Source: a virus. Taken from it: a DNA stretch of 23,033 bases. Positions 1 to 5,583 of the stretch are shown piece by piece. The notes beneath the pieces were generated by a model. The model made no database searches and had not been told where the DNA came from. It saw only the letters and a list, made by a program, of their open reading frames with translations. The stretch covers positions 1-23,033 of the IMG/VR virus record IMGVR_UViG_3300042502_002285. One strand, 5' to 3'. Every line of letters starts with the position of its first letter. Positions within the stretch are counted from its first letter, which is position 1. The position numbers and the translations under genes are program-made.

Positions 1-297
1 TTTGGATTGATTTTCAACAAACTCCATTGCATACTCCATGAAGGTGGGCTCTTTCTTTGCCTTCATAGATCGATCACTTAAAATTTCATACTCTGTTTTG
101 ACAATCAACCGTTTCAACTCTTCGTTGATCATTTTGGCCTGCGGGCTACCCTGGATGGATCCCTTTTTGAAGTTTGCAGGCAGCACCTTAAATGGAGTGA
201 TAATATACCGGCGTTCCTGTTGATGGGACACGCGAATGTAGATTGTCTTACGGCCCAGGTTATCCGCCCTGCCCATAAGGGTAGCACTTACTTTCAC
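1..297 (-). CDS. int: Tyrosine recombinase (integrase), N-terminal part, cut by window edge
   Basis: An open minus-strand frame of 99 codons starts at a GTG at 297 and runs off the left edge, so the catalytic C-terminal domain is not visible. It begins V-K-V-S-A-T-L and continues with K-T-I-Y-I-R-V, the pattern of the arm-binding N-terminal domain of Bacteroidota phage and transposon integrases. Near residue 90 the T-F-M-E-Y-A-M-E-F segment resembles the SAM-like core-binding domain. An in-frame TAA at 331-333 limits the start; GTG at 297 fits the family better than the internal ATG eight codons in. Site-specific integration and excision is inferred from the family. The gene points away from the tRNA-like attachment core at 504-524, a usual int/attP arrangement. 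Because R-H-R-Y residues lie outside the window, activity cannot be judged. Confidence 0.82.
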   Translation of the reverse strand, partial: MKVSATLMGRADNLGRKTIYIRVSHQQERRYIITPFKVLPANFKKGSIQGSPQAKMINEELKRLIVKTEYEILSDRSMKAKKEPTFMEYAMEFVENQSK

Positions 298-331
298 AGT
301 CGTTGGTTTGCAAGCGAAAATGGAAAAAATT

Positions 332-434
332 TATTGCATTCCGCATTTTAGCACGCATTTATTTTGTTTGAACCGGTCCGAATCCGCACTTATTGGTATT
401 TATTTGAACGAATTGAATCGAACGAAATGCAATA
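332..434. repeat. Inverted repeat upstream of int (possible arm-type sites)
   Basis: TATTGCATT at 332-340 is matched by its reverse complement AATGCAATA at 426-434; extending inward gives 11 of 12 matching bases. Between and beside them lie several CGCATTT-like words (343-348, 355-360) and two GAACGAA copies (406-412 and 420-426). Short repeats between an integrase start and an attachment core often serve as arm-type binding sites for integrase or as excisionase sites. That role is inferred from position only. Confidence 0.4.
351..363. repeat. 13-bp direct repeat, copy 1 (GCACGCATTTATT)
   Basis: This word recurs exactly at 556-568. The two copies lie on opposite sides of the tRNA-like core at 504-524, about 150 and 30 bp away. 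This placement suits P and P' arm-type integrase sites, but no protein binding can be shown from sequence. Confidence 0.45.
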
Positions 435-461
435 GAATCAAGTGTTTTAGGGCATAAAACA

Positions 462-490
462 ACAAAAGCCGCCATGACAGCGACTTTTGT
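462..490 (-). terminator. Rho-independent terminator hairpin after the left operon
   Basis: On the minus strand ACAAAAGTCGC (490 to 480) pairs with GCGGCTTTTGT (472 to 462) through 11 bp containing one G-U pair, with a 7-base loop, followed by a T-rich tail (TGTTTTAT). On the plus strand the same position would be a C-A mismatch, so the hairpin is better formed in the minus direction. It would end transcription of the operon whose last gene stops at 580. It also lies just downstream of the tRNA 3' piece, so it may be a tRNA terminator carried within the attachment core. Confidence 0.65.
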
Positions 491-503
491 ATTTTTTGCC
501 GAG

Positions 504-524
504 TGATCCGGCTGGGACTCGAAC
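504..524 (-). other. tRNA 3'-end fragment, probable attachment core (att)
   Basis: Read on the minus strand, the segment is G-TTCGAGT-CCCAG-CCGGATC-A. These are T-stem base 53, a canonical T-loop, the T-stem 3' strand, a seven-base acceptor 3' strand and a discriminator A. The bases before it (CATA) cannot pair with the T-stem 3' strand, so the rest of the tRNA is absent and the piece is not a gene. No CCA is encoded. The acceptor implies a tRNA starting GATCCGG; a lysine tRNA is one possibility, not shown. Tyrosine integrases often use the T-loop to 3' end of tRNA genes as core, and int starts 207 bp away. With mobile-element genes on both sides, attP of a free or circularised form is the simplest reading, but a prophage end cannot be excluded. 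Confidence 0.68.
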
Positions 525-555
525 TATGTTCTGTTTTCAGGGGTTTCAGAAGGAT

Positions 556-568
556 GCACGCATTTATT
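556..568. repeat. 13-bp direct repeat, copy 2 (GCACGCATTTATT)
   Basis: Exact second copy of the word at 351-363, placed between the tRNA-like core and the stop codon of the last left-operon gene. See copy 1 for the proposed arm-site role. Confidence 0.45.
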
Positions 569-579
569 CAATCATCTAA

Positions 580-984
580 CTAATCAAACCAAGAAGAGTC
601 AAGATCTTTTTGAGTGAGCTTTTTCCAGTTGATAATTTTTCCATCTGGTGCAATATCAAAAATAATATAATCACCAAAATGTTTATCTGGAAGAAAGTCA
701 GGAACGTAACAATCTTCTATGGTAGCAAGTATTTTTTCTTCACTATCAAGTAAACGATAAATGCCCTCATCACATATTTTCATGTGAATATTATATGTTT
801 CAGGATATTGATTTACAGGCCAATCTTTGATATAGCCGGTTTCGGCATCAATAGTAACTGTCCACTGGTCATTTTCACGGAAAGGAAAATCATTTGGAAT
901 ATCTTCTTCCTCATATCTTACAGGAACACTTACTTGGACATATTTAACGTCAATTTCTACAGTTGCTGGAATGTTGAATTTCAT
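580..984 (-). CDS. Conserved phage hypothetical protein, 134 aa
   Basis: This acidic, cytoplasmic-looking protein has no signal peptide or membrane segment. It alternates short beta-like strands with conserved-looking words: V-R-Y-E-E-E-D near residue 22, a T-I-D-A-E-T-G-Y-I-K-D-W-P segment near 44-56, M-K-I-C-D-E-G-I-Y-R-L-L-D near 68-80, Y-V-P near 93, and G-D-Y-I-I-F-D-I-A-P-D-G-K-I-I near 104-118. From memory this pattern recurs in many phages and mobile elements, without an assigned function. It is the last gene of the left operon, starting 18 bp after the ComM-like gene and followed by the terminator hairpin at 462-490. The function is unknown; the call rests on its coherent protein character and position. 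Confidence 0.8.
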   Translation of the reverse strand: MKFNIPATVEIDVKYVQVSVPVRYEEEDIPNDFPFRENDQWTVTIDAETGYIKDWPVNQYPETYNIHMKICDEGIYRLLDSEEKILATIEDCYVPDFLPDKHFGDYIIFDIAPDGKIINWKKLTQKDLDSSWFD

Positions 985-1002
985 GTTTTTGATTTGCTAA
1001 GT

Positions 1003-1518
1003 TTATATATCAAATGGTATGCGAAGACCAACTGTTTTGTAGCTTTCATCATTTGTACAGGTTCTGTATTGAATTGCTTCTGCGATATGTTCAGCGCGTA
1101 TTTTATCTACACCTTCCATTTGTGCAATTACAGCTGCAAGATCTATAATAATCTGTACATCTGTTACTGAAAACTTTAATCTGTCATAAGCTGTTTTCAG
1201 AATTGCAGTAGAGATTGAGTCAAGCGTCAGATCAGGCTTTTTGTTTTGTTTTGCCTTATCGATTCTTTCCAGAATATCTTTCATTGTTTCTGAATGACTG
1301 TTATTTACAATATCAGAAAAATATGGATGGTGTAAAGAAACTTGAATTTCACCTTTACGATGAAAAGAAACACCTTTGTAAAAATCTCTTATCAATTCTG
1401 CATCTAATCGAGGCGAAAAATATTCTTTGTCAAAATATAATTCAATTGACAACTTTCCAACCGATGCTATTTCATAAGCCCTGGAAAGATTAGGCCATAT
1501 TCCTATTAAATTTTTCAT
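1003..1518 (-). CDS. Orphan ComM / Mg-chelatase C-terminal-like domain protein
   Basis: The C-terminal 60 residues have the pattern of the helical Mg_chelatase_C domain of ComM (YifB)-type AAA+ helicases: L-T-L-D-S-I-S, then A-Y-D-R-L-K-F-S, then I-I-D-L-A-A-V-I-A-Q-M-E-G, ending I-R-A-E-H-I-A-E-A-I-Q-Y-R. Near the start, L-S-R-A-Y-E-I-A echoes a similar helix. No Walker A or B motif exists in the 171 residues, so it cannot be a complete ATPase. ComM acts in branch migration during natural transformation; a phage-borne C-terminal piece might bind an AAA+ partner or DNA, which is inference. Its ATG overlaps the preceding stop as ATGA, indicating coupled translation. Confidence 0.65.
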   Translation of the reverse strand: MKNLIGIWPNLSRAYEIASVGKLSIELYFDKEYFSPRLDAELIRDFYKGVSFHRKGEIQVSLHHPYFSDIVNNSHSETMKDILERIDKAKQNKKPDLTLDSISTAILKTAYDRLKFSVTDVQIIIDLAAVIAQMEGVDKIRAEHIAEAIQYRTCTNDESYKTVGLRIPFDI

Positions 1519-1949
1519 TCTGTCAAAAGTTTAAACTGTGTAGATTCCAATTTTTTCATCACCGATACGCCTGTATGTGGATTGATAGCGTATGCCAAGA
1601 ATACTTCCAATGATGACACTTGTTCCTGAGCAATCATGTCCAGCTGAATTTCAATCCATTCAGCTGTTGTTTTCCAGACGGTGCGTTCAGCCTGGGCTAT
1701 GATGTTCCTACGAGCCACGTCCGTAAGCCTACCTTTATGATTTTTTGCAAGGGTGGCTACATACCTGTCAATACGAACAGGCATTTCAAAAAAGATGGCC
1801 GAGTTATTATGTTCTAACCGGAACTTTATTCCCGATACTTTGCCGTCCTCAAAGCTTTTGGATATGTTGGTAACACCGGCTTTTGCCAGTAGCGTTTCAA
1901 TTTTCAGAATCGATTTCGCTGGTGCTACTGTCGATGTGTAATTTCTCAT
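1515..1949 (-). CDS. Phage hypothetical protein, 144 aa
   Basis: The start is placed at the ATG at 1949, giving M-R-N-Y-T-S-T-V; an upstream in-frame ATG at 1982 would only add overlap with the previous gene. The protein begins with a K-I-E-T-L-L-A-K-A-G-V segment, passes a beta-rich middle (I-K-F-R-L, then I-F-F-E-M-P-V), and has a helical second half with A-E-R-T-V-W-K near residue 95, W-I-E-I-Q-L-D-M-I and S-L-E-V-F-L-A-Y-A. I recognise this layout from hypothetical proteins common in phages and plasmids, with no known function. It overlaps the upstream nuclease gene by about 53 bp and the downstream gene by ATGA. Confidence 0.78.
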   Translation of the reverse strand: MRNYTSTVAPAKSILKIETLLAKAGVTNISKSFEDGKVSGIKFRLEHNNSAIFFEMPVRIDRYVATLAKNHKGRLTDVARRNIIAQAERTVWKTTAEWIEIQLDMIAQEQVSSLEVFLAYAINPHTGVSVMKKLESTQFKLLTE

Positions 1950-2445
1950 TATCTCGTACATTAAAAGGTTCGTAAATTTCATTCAACCGGCCCCTAAGAG
2001 CTAATCTTCTAAGGGCACTGTACATCATCTGCCATTCCGAATCTATGTTTCGATCATGGTCAATCCATTCTTTGCGAGTACCATACTCTTTGACGATTTC
2101 TCGCTGAGGATGAACTATAACTTTTAGCTTGCCATTTCTCTCGTAAATCAATCCCCAACCTTCAGGTAGTTCTTCTGGTTTAATGATGTTGACAGGACAA
2201 CAGTAGTACCGTCTTTTACCCATCCCTTTACCTGGTTGTCGATGGTATTTTTTATGGTCACCTAAAAAGTCTGACCGAGAAACTTTGCATTCAATAAGCA
2301 CACTGTGTCCCCATGAACCAAAGCCTATTACATCTGGAATTTCGTTTCCAGAATTTAAGGTTTTCAGTTCCTTAAATGCAAAGCCACAACTTGCATTGTT
2401 GACAACCCACTTATAAGCCAGTGTAACAAGTTCAGAATGAGTCAT
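1897..2445 (-). CDS. PD-(D/E)XK nuclease-like protein
   Basis: From the ATG at 2445 the protein has 182 residues. It shows E-I-P-D-V-I-G at 35-41, followed after a beta hairpin by L-I-E-C-K-V-S-R-S-D at 50-59, a typical PD...(E)XK catalytic arrangement with D38, E52 and K54. A basic stretch D-H-K-K-Y-H-R and M-G-K-R-R-Y-Y-C follows, then a W-G-L-I-Y strand. Such small PD-(D/E)XK proteins occur in many phages, and some carry misleading database names. A DNA-cleaving role is inferred from the fold; the target is unknown. The start was chosen because the longer frame to 2526 lies deep inside the kinase gene. It overlaps that gene by 14 bp and the next gene by 53 bp. Confidence 0.75.
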   Translation of the reverse strand: MTHSELVTLAYKWVVNNASCGFAFKELKTLNSGNEIPDVIGFGSWGHSVLIECKVSRSDFLGDHKKYHRQPGKGMGKRRYYCCPVNIIKPEELPEGWGLIYERNGKLKVIVHPQREIVKEYGTRKEWIDHDRNIDSEWQMMYSALRRLALRGRLNEIYEPFNVRDNEKLHIDSSTSEIDSEN

Positions 2446-2956
2446 GATAAACTTTAAGACATAAATTTTCAGCAAACACCCAAAGTTTACAGACTTTCTG
2501 GTTGAGATCTTCCAACGTTCCTGCATTGGGAATTATAAAATCAGCTTCTTCCCAAATGTTGATGTTAAACGAGTCTTTTGGCTCTTCCGGTTTACGAGGA
2601 TCATACACGCCAATGATGACATCAAATAATCCTTGTTCTTTGCAGGCTTCGATTTCATCATGTGAGCGCATACCCACGTACATATCAGAAGTTGCTAATA
2701 TCTTTTTTGCGAGTCTGGCTTTATCCGGTGTATTGTAATCACAGATAAGGTCATGCCATTCTGCCCGGTGATTGACACGATCTTTAAAGCATTCCTCTGG
2801 TGTATTATATCCATATACTGGAGCAAGAGCATCGTATAAAAATATACGCGATGCTGCTAGCGAAGATGATTCAAACGTGAAACCGTATCTATCTCTGAGC
2901 ATTTCTGCAACCGTGTCTTTTCCGTGGGTCGCGTGACCGATAACCAAGATGTTCAT
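2432..2956 (-). CDS. Deoxynucleoside monophosphate kinase-like P-loop protein
   Basis: The protein opens with M-N-I-L-V-I-G-H-A-T-H-G-K-D-T at residues 1-15, the modified P-loop typical of phage dNMP kinases related to T4 gene 1. V-A-E-M-L and then F-E-S-S-S-L-A follow, as in enzymes that position a nucleotide monophosphate. M-R-S-H-D-E-I near 96-102 and a late D-P-R-K-P segment fit the LID region. It would phosphorylate dNMPs to dNDPs to feed phage DNA synthesis. The 174-residue length is slightly short for the family. It starts with TAATG directly at the HAD stop and is flanked by other nucleotide-acting enzymes, which supports a nucleotide metabolism cassette. Confidence 0.75.
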   Translation of the reverse strand: MNILVIGHATHGKDTVAEMLRDRYGFTFESSSLAASRIFLYDALAPVYGYNTPEECFKDRVNHRAEWHDLICDYNTPDKARLAKKILATSDMYVGMRSHDEIEACKEQGLFDVIIGVYDPRKPEEPKDSFNINIWEEADFIIPNAGTLEDLNQKVCKLWVFAENLCLKVYHDSF

Positions 2957-3315
2957 TATTTTGATTTTAGATGTTTCTTATGAAGCAATTTTTCAATTTT
3001 TAACCAACAGTCCGGAATACCTCCCAGCTGGCGATCATCGATGTATACATCGGCAAAGATTTTCCGGGTATCATTTTTGAACATTTCTATCGCCCAGTCA
3101 ACATGCTCGTTCAGCTTGTGGTATTTAATTCCATGTTCGGCTAAAAACTGACGACACAATTCCATAGGATGATCCCAGCGGCAGGTCCAAATGATAATTT
3201 CATGTCCTGCATTATACAGTCGGTTGATTACTTCTTTGGCATGAGGCTTTATCTTTCCGCATTCGGGATAGGTATGCTCAGCAATAGTTCCGTCAAAATC
3301 AATTGCTATCACCAT
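2956..3315 (-). CDS. Small HAD-superfamily phosphatase
   Basis: The 119-residue protein shows HAD motif I, D-F-D-G-T at 6-10, with both nucleophile and acid aspartates. A motif II-like strand I-I-I-W-T-C-R lies near 40-46 and a motif IV-like Y-I-D-D-R near 91-95. It lacks a large cap domain, as in short phage and Bacteroides HAD proteins. The enzyme probably hydrolyses a phosphomonoester, perhaps a nucleotide or polynucleotide end; the substrate is inferred only from its neighbours, a PP-loop enzyme upstream (17 bp overlap) and a dNMP kinase downstream (TAATG junction). No signal peptide is seen, so it acts in the cytoplasm. Confidence 0.8.
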   Translation of the reverse strand: MVIAIDFDGTIAEHTYPECGKIKPHAKEVINRLYNAGHEIIIWTCRWDHPMELCRQFLAEHGIKYHKLNEHVDWAIEMFKNDTRKIFADVYIDDRQLGGIPDCWLKIEKLLHKKHLKSK

Positions 3316-4156
3316 TGATTAGGTTTTTGAGTGACCATTTATTTTTGAAAGTGAATCCTGATTGATTTTCCATATCAATCATTTCTTTTAAAAGCTTTGG
3401 ATTGTGGCGAGCACCATTTTGTAAATCGTTCAGGCTTCCGAGAACACAGAACATGCAGCTTACTCTATCATTACCCATAGCATATGCTGGGTGAAAAGCC
3501 CACCATGTTGGTATTGATGATTTTCTTCGGTAATAATCTCTAGCTAAGGATAGTGCAATATTATCCATGTCATAAGTAGCCCATACCTCATCAATGGTGT
3601 AATTGAAAATTGGAAACCATGTCAGGGCCAGTCGTTTTTTGGGATTGTAGTTTTCAATTGCTTGCTCTACAGTCATTCCCTTGTAATAGGTCGATGTGAT
3701 ATTTGGGCGGATCCTGAGCGGTGATTTTTTAGCCCTGGCTGGTGATTCTTCTGCGCGGATTCCTTCACAGGAAATGATAAAATTCTCCCTGCGCCGAAAA
3801 AACTTGTTAATCGGCTCACGCTTTAGATCAGAGGTACAATAACGGTTCTGAGCGCTGCTCCAGAAAGGTTTATTCTCTCCCATGAGCTTGTTCATTCTAC
3901 GGGCCCAGTATGCCAGCAGATCCAGCCCATCGGATCGTTTAACCACTTCCAGGGGAATATTAAGTTCGATGCTTTGCTGGATGCACATGGTAAGGCTTTG
4001 AGGCCATTCTACCCTTCCCAGATCGGCATGGATCATCGCTTCTACAGGGTAACCCCAATTCCGAAGGCTTTTGACCATTGCCTGGCCGTCCTTGCCTCCG
4101 GAAACACTGGCGTATAACTTAGCACCTTTGGTGAGTGCTTTTTGTACTAATTCCAT
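3299..4156 (-). CDS. PAPS reductase / DndC-like PP-loop family protein
   Basis: The N-terminus has the PP-loop motif S-G-G-K-D-G at 19-24, which binds ATP pyrophosphate in adenine nucleotide alpha hydrolases and PAPS reductases. R-Y-C-T-S-D-L-K-R-E-P lies at 105-115, E-G-I-R-A-E-E-S at 131-138, and a C-M-F-C pair at 234-237. With C107 these cysteines could bind a metal or Fe-S cluster, as in DndC-like relatives. Such proteins are frequent in phages. Proposed roles include sulfur metabolism, base or backbone modification, and host modulation; nothing here decides between them, and no dndA, dndB, dndD or dndE homologue is visible. It is the first gene of the left minus-strand operon, and a TAAATTTG promoter element lies 8 bp before its ATG. 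Confidence 0.8.
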   Translation of the reverse strand: MELVQKALTKGAKLYASVSGGKDGQAMVKSLRNWGYPVEAMIHADLGRVEWPQSLTMCIQQSIELNIPLEVVKRSDGLDLLAYWARRMNKLMGENKPFWSSAQNRYCTSDLKREPINKFFRRRENFIISCEGIRAEESPARAKKSPLRIRPNITSTYYKGMTVEQAIENYNPKKRLALTWFPIFNYTIDEVWATYDMDNIALSLARDYYRRKSSIPTWWAFHPAYAMGNDRVSCMFCVLGSLNDLQNGARHNPKLLKEMIDMENQSGFTFKNKWSLKNLINGDSN

Positions 4157-4163
4157 GAATTAA

Positions 4164-4171
4164 CAAATTTA
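4164..4171 (-). promoter_or_regulatory. Bacteroidota-type -7 element (TAAATTTG) for the left operon
   Basis: On the minus strand the octamer TAAATTTG is a full match to the Bacteroidota -7 consensus TAnnTTTG and lies 7 bp before the ATG at 4156. No clear TTTG is found at the usual -33 spacing. The resulting transcript would have a very short or no leader. Confidence 0.5.
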
Positions 4172-4193
4172 GGTGAATAGTATTGGTTTTACT

Positions 4194-4201
4194 TATATTT
4201 G
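4194..4201 (+). promoter_or_regulatory. Bacteroidota-type -7 element (TATATTTG) for the plus-strand gene
   Basis: The octamer TATATTTG matches TAnnTTTG exactly and lies 16 bp before the ATG at 4218. A weak TTTA at 4168-4171 is the only -33-like word. The surrounding 12-mer TTACTTATATTT (4189-4200) recurs on the minus strand at 19971-19982 in another intergenic gap, which supports a regulatory role. Confidence 0.55.
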
Positions 4202-4217
4202 TCTTTCATATAATTTT

Positions 4218-4721
4218 ATGGCCAAAACCAAAGTTCGAAAGGATAAAAAACCGTTCAAGCCTAAGAGCCATGATCAAATCCTAAACGAAAATTTTAAAAT
4301 GAAACAGGAACATCAGGAAAAGCAAATTGCAAAGATTCCACCGCCCGAAAAAGACTTTCAGGAACTACCTTCCTGGGATAAAGCATCATCATTTCAAGTG
4401 ACAGGTGCTGAATTTGATGAGCTTTATGCTTTCTATCAAATGTTCAGCCCCATGCTGAAAACGATTGAGAATATTTTCCATCGCGGTGTTGCTAAAGGGT
4501 TGATTAAACCCATCTATCTCAAACAGGATGGCTCGCATGCCAGCGAAGAAGAAGTAAAAAAATACCAGCAAGAACTTATGGAGTACATGAAGAAAGTTCA
4601 GGAACTCCGCGGGGTAAAACCTTCACCCATTGTAGGCGTCAATGGAGAGGCGCTTTCCTCCGAATCTGAAGCCGAAGACATTCCCGACGAAAAACCCGAA
4701 GCGGAAAAATCCGAAGCGTAA
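4218..4721 (+). CDS. Lone plus-strand gene, charged protein of unknown function, 167 aa
   Basis: This is the only convincing plus-strand gene. The start is ATG at 4218 (M-A-K-T-K-V-R-K-D-K-K), because an earlier in-frame ATG at 4173 would place the promoter element inside the gene. The N-terminal 45 residues are lysine-rich. Then come F-Q-V-T-G-A-E-F-D-E-L-Y-A-F-Y and F-S-P-M-L-K-T-I-E-N-I-F, probably amphipathic helices. A helical E-E-V-K-K-Y-Q-Q segment follows, and the last 30 residues are E/S/P-rich and acidic. The charge pattern, basic head and acidic tail, suggests a disordered nucleic-acid- or protein-binding factor. No family is recognised. It has its own promoter element and a strong terminator, so it is transcribed separately and may be an accessory gene. 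Confidence 0.75.
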   Translation: MAKTKVRKDKKPFKPKSHDQILNENFKMKQEHQEKQIAKIPPPEKDFQELPSWDKASSFQVTGAEFDELYAFYQMFSPMLKTIENIFHRGVAKGLIKPIYLKQDGSHASEEEVKKYQQELMEYMKKVQELRGVKPSPIVGVNGEALSSESEAEDIPDEKPEAEKSEA

Positions 4722-4725
4722 AAAG

Positions 4726-4753
4726 AAACCCCACCAATCGGTGGGGTTTTTTT
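4726..4753. terminator. Strong bidirectional terminator between converging genes
   Basis: AAACCCCACC (4726-4735) pairs perfectly with GGTGGGGTTT (4740-4749) around the loop AATC, followed by TTTT on the plus strand. On the minus strand the stem is followed by TTTCTTTT. It starts 5 bp after the plus-strand stop at 4719-4721, and its T tract runs into the stop of the minus-strand gene at 4752, so one hairpin serves both converging genes. Confidence 0.9.
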
Positions 4754-5192
4754 ATGTAAACAGTTCGCTAACAAATCGTTCATTATACCGGCCTATTTCA
4801 TTGTTTGGGAATCGTATGAATGTTTCCAGCGGTGTTAAGAAAAAGTCCTGCCGTTGCAGCGTGTCAACGATAACAGATTCTTTTTTCATCGGCACCACTA
4901 TTAAACTTCGATAGTTGTCAATAAAACGGCCAACAACATTCCGTGATAACGGATTGCCACTATTTTCGATGCTGTTACCTACTACGGTGTGGCATATGTA
5001 GTGGATAAGCCTGAGAGCATTCAGCGAATTTGGACAGCAGACATCTTTCATAAAGTTGCCGTACAAACATGGGTTCAGATGATTTCTTAGATCATCAAAC
5101 GAAAACTGAATAACTCCCGATGATTGCAAAGATCTGAATTCCTCAACAGCAAGCTCTTTGAGGATTTCATGGTTTAGGGTTTGGAATGACAT
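4752..5192 (-). CDS. Hypothetical protein, 146 aa
   Basis: I do not recognise this protein. It begins M-S-F-Q-T-L-N-H-E-I-L-K-E-L-A-V and appears mainly helical, with three cysteines in the middle (C-L-Y-G, then V-C-C-P-N, then H-Y-I-C-H) and a C-terminal half containing I-V-V-P-M-K-K-E and F-F-L-T-P-L-E-T. No catalytic motif, signal peptide or membrane helix is visible. The gene overlaps its upstream neighbour by 26 bp and is the last gene of the central block, ending at the bidirectional terminator. Its integrity and tight packing support a real gene; its function is unknown. Confidence 0.7.
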   Translation of the reverse strand: MSFQTLNHEILKELAVEEFRSLQSSGVIQFSFDDLRNHLNPCLYGNFMKDVCCPNSLNALRLIHYICHTVVGNSIENSGNPLSRNVVGRFIDNYRSLIVVPMKKESVIVDTLQRQDFFLTPLETFIRFPNNEIGRYNERFVSELFT

Positions 5193-5583
5193 TGTTCAAT
5201 CGGGGTAAGGTTTTTCGCGAATTAAGTATTTCACCAATCACGTATTTGACTAAAATATGGCTTGACGACATATTCAGTATACGCTCTAAATGATCACTTT
5301 CTAGGTCAACCAGGAGGCGATATGTAGCCTCTTCTCTTTTCTCCCATTGCTTTTTTCCGTAAGTGCGCCATAGTAGTTTTGATTTAAGGTCTTTTAAAGA
5401 TGTGTTTTCTGTGATGAAATACGGGATGCATTGGTCATCAATGTTATTAACCATAAGCGAACGGCCACCACAAATAAAGTACATCTTGTTGACTTTTTGG
5501 TCAAAGTATTCGATGTTTTTTGAACATTTTGAGAATAAAACTGTACCATCAGGCGTTTGAAATGCGTTTTGGTAAATCATCAT
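5167..5583 (-). CDS. Conserved phage hypothetical protein, 138 aa
   Basis: The N-terminus M-M-I-Y-Q-N-A-F-Q-T-P-D-G-T-V-L, a following M-Y-F-I-C-G-G-R, and the later R-L-L-V-D-L-E-S-D-H-L-E-R-I-L match, from memory, a hypothetical family widespread in phages and mobile elements (pattern QNA-x2-TPDGT...GG...L-x2-DHI-x2-IL). The function of that family is unknown. The start is taken at the first of two adjacent ATGs, because it overlaps the upstream TGA as ATGA. A proline-rich tail (P-N-P-K-P) overlaps the next gene. No membrane or secretion signal is present. Confidence 0.75.
   Translation of the reverse strand: MMIYQNAFQTPDGTVLFSKCSKNIEYFDQKVNKMYFICGGRSLMVNNIDDQCIPYFITENTSLKDLKSKLLWRTYGKKQWEKREEATYRLLVDLESDHLERILNMSSSHILVKYVIGEILNSRKTLPRLNNVIPNPKP

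Noticed and set aside
498-524. Complete tRNA gene
   Set aside because: Only the T-loop and 3' acceptor parts exist; flanking bases do not pair into T-stem, anticodon or D arms.
3299-4156. Full Dnd phosphorothioation system
   Set aside because: Only a DndC-like PP-loop protein is seen; no cysteine desulfurase, DndB, DndD or DndE homologue is nearby.
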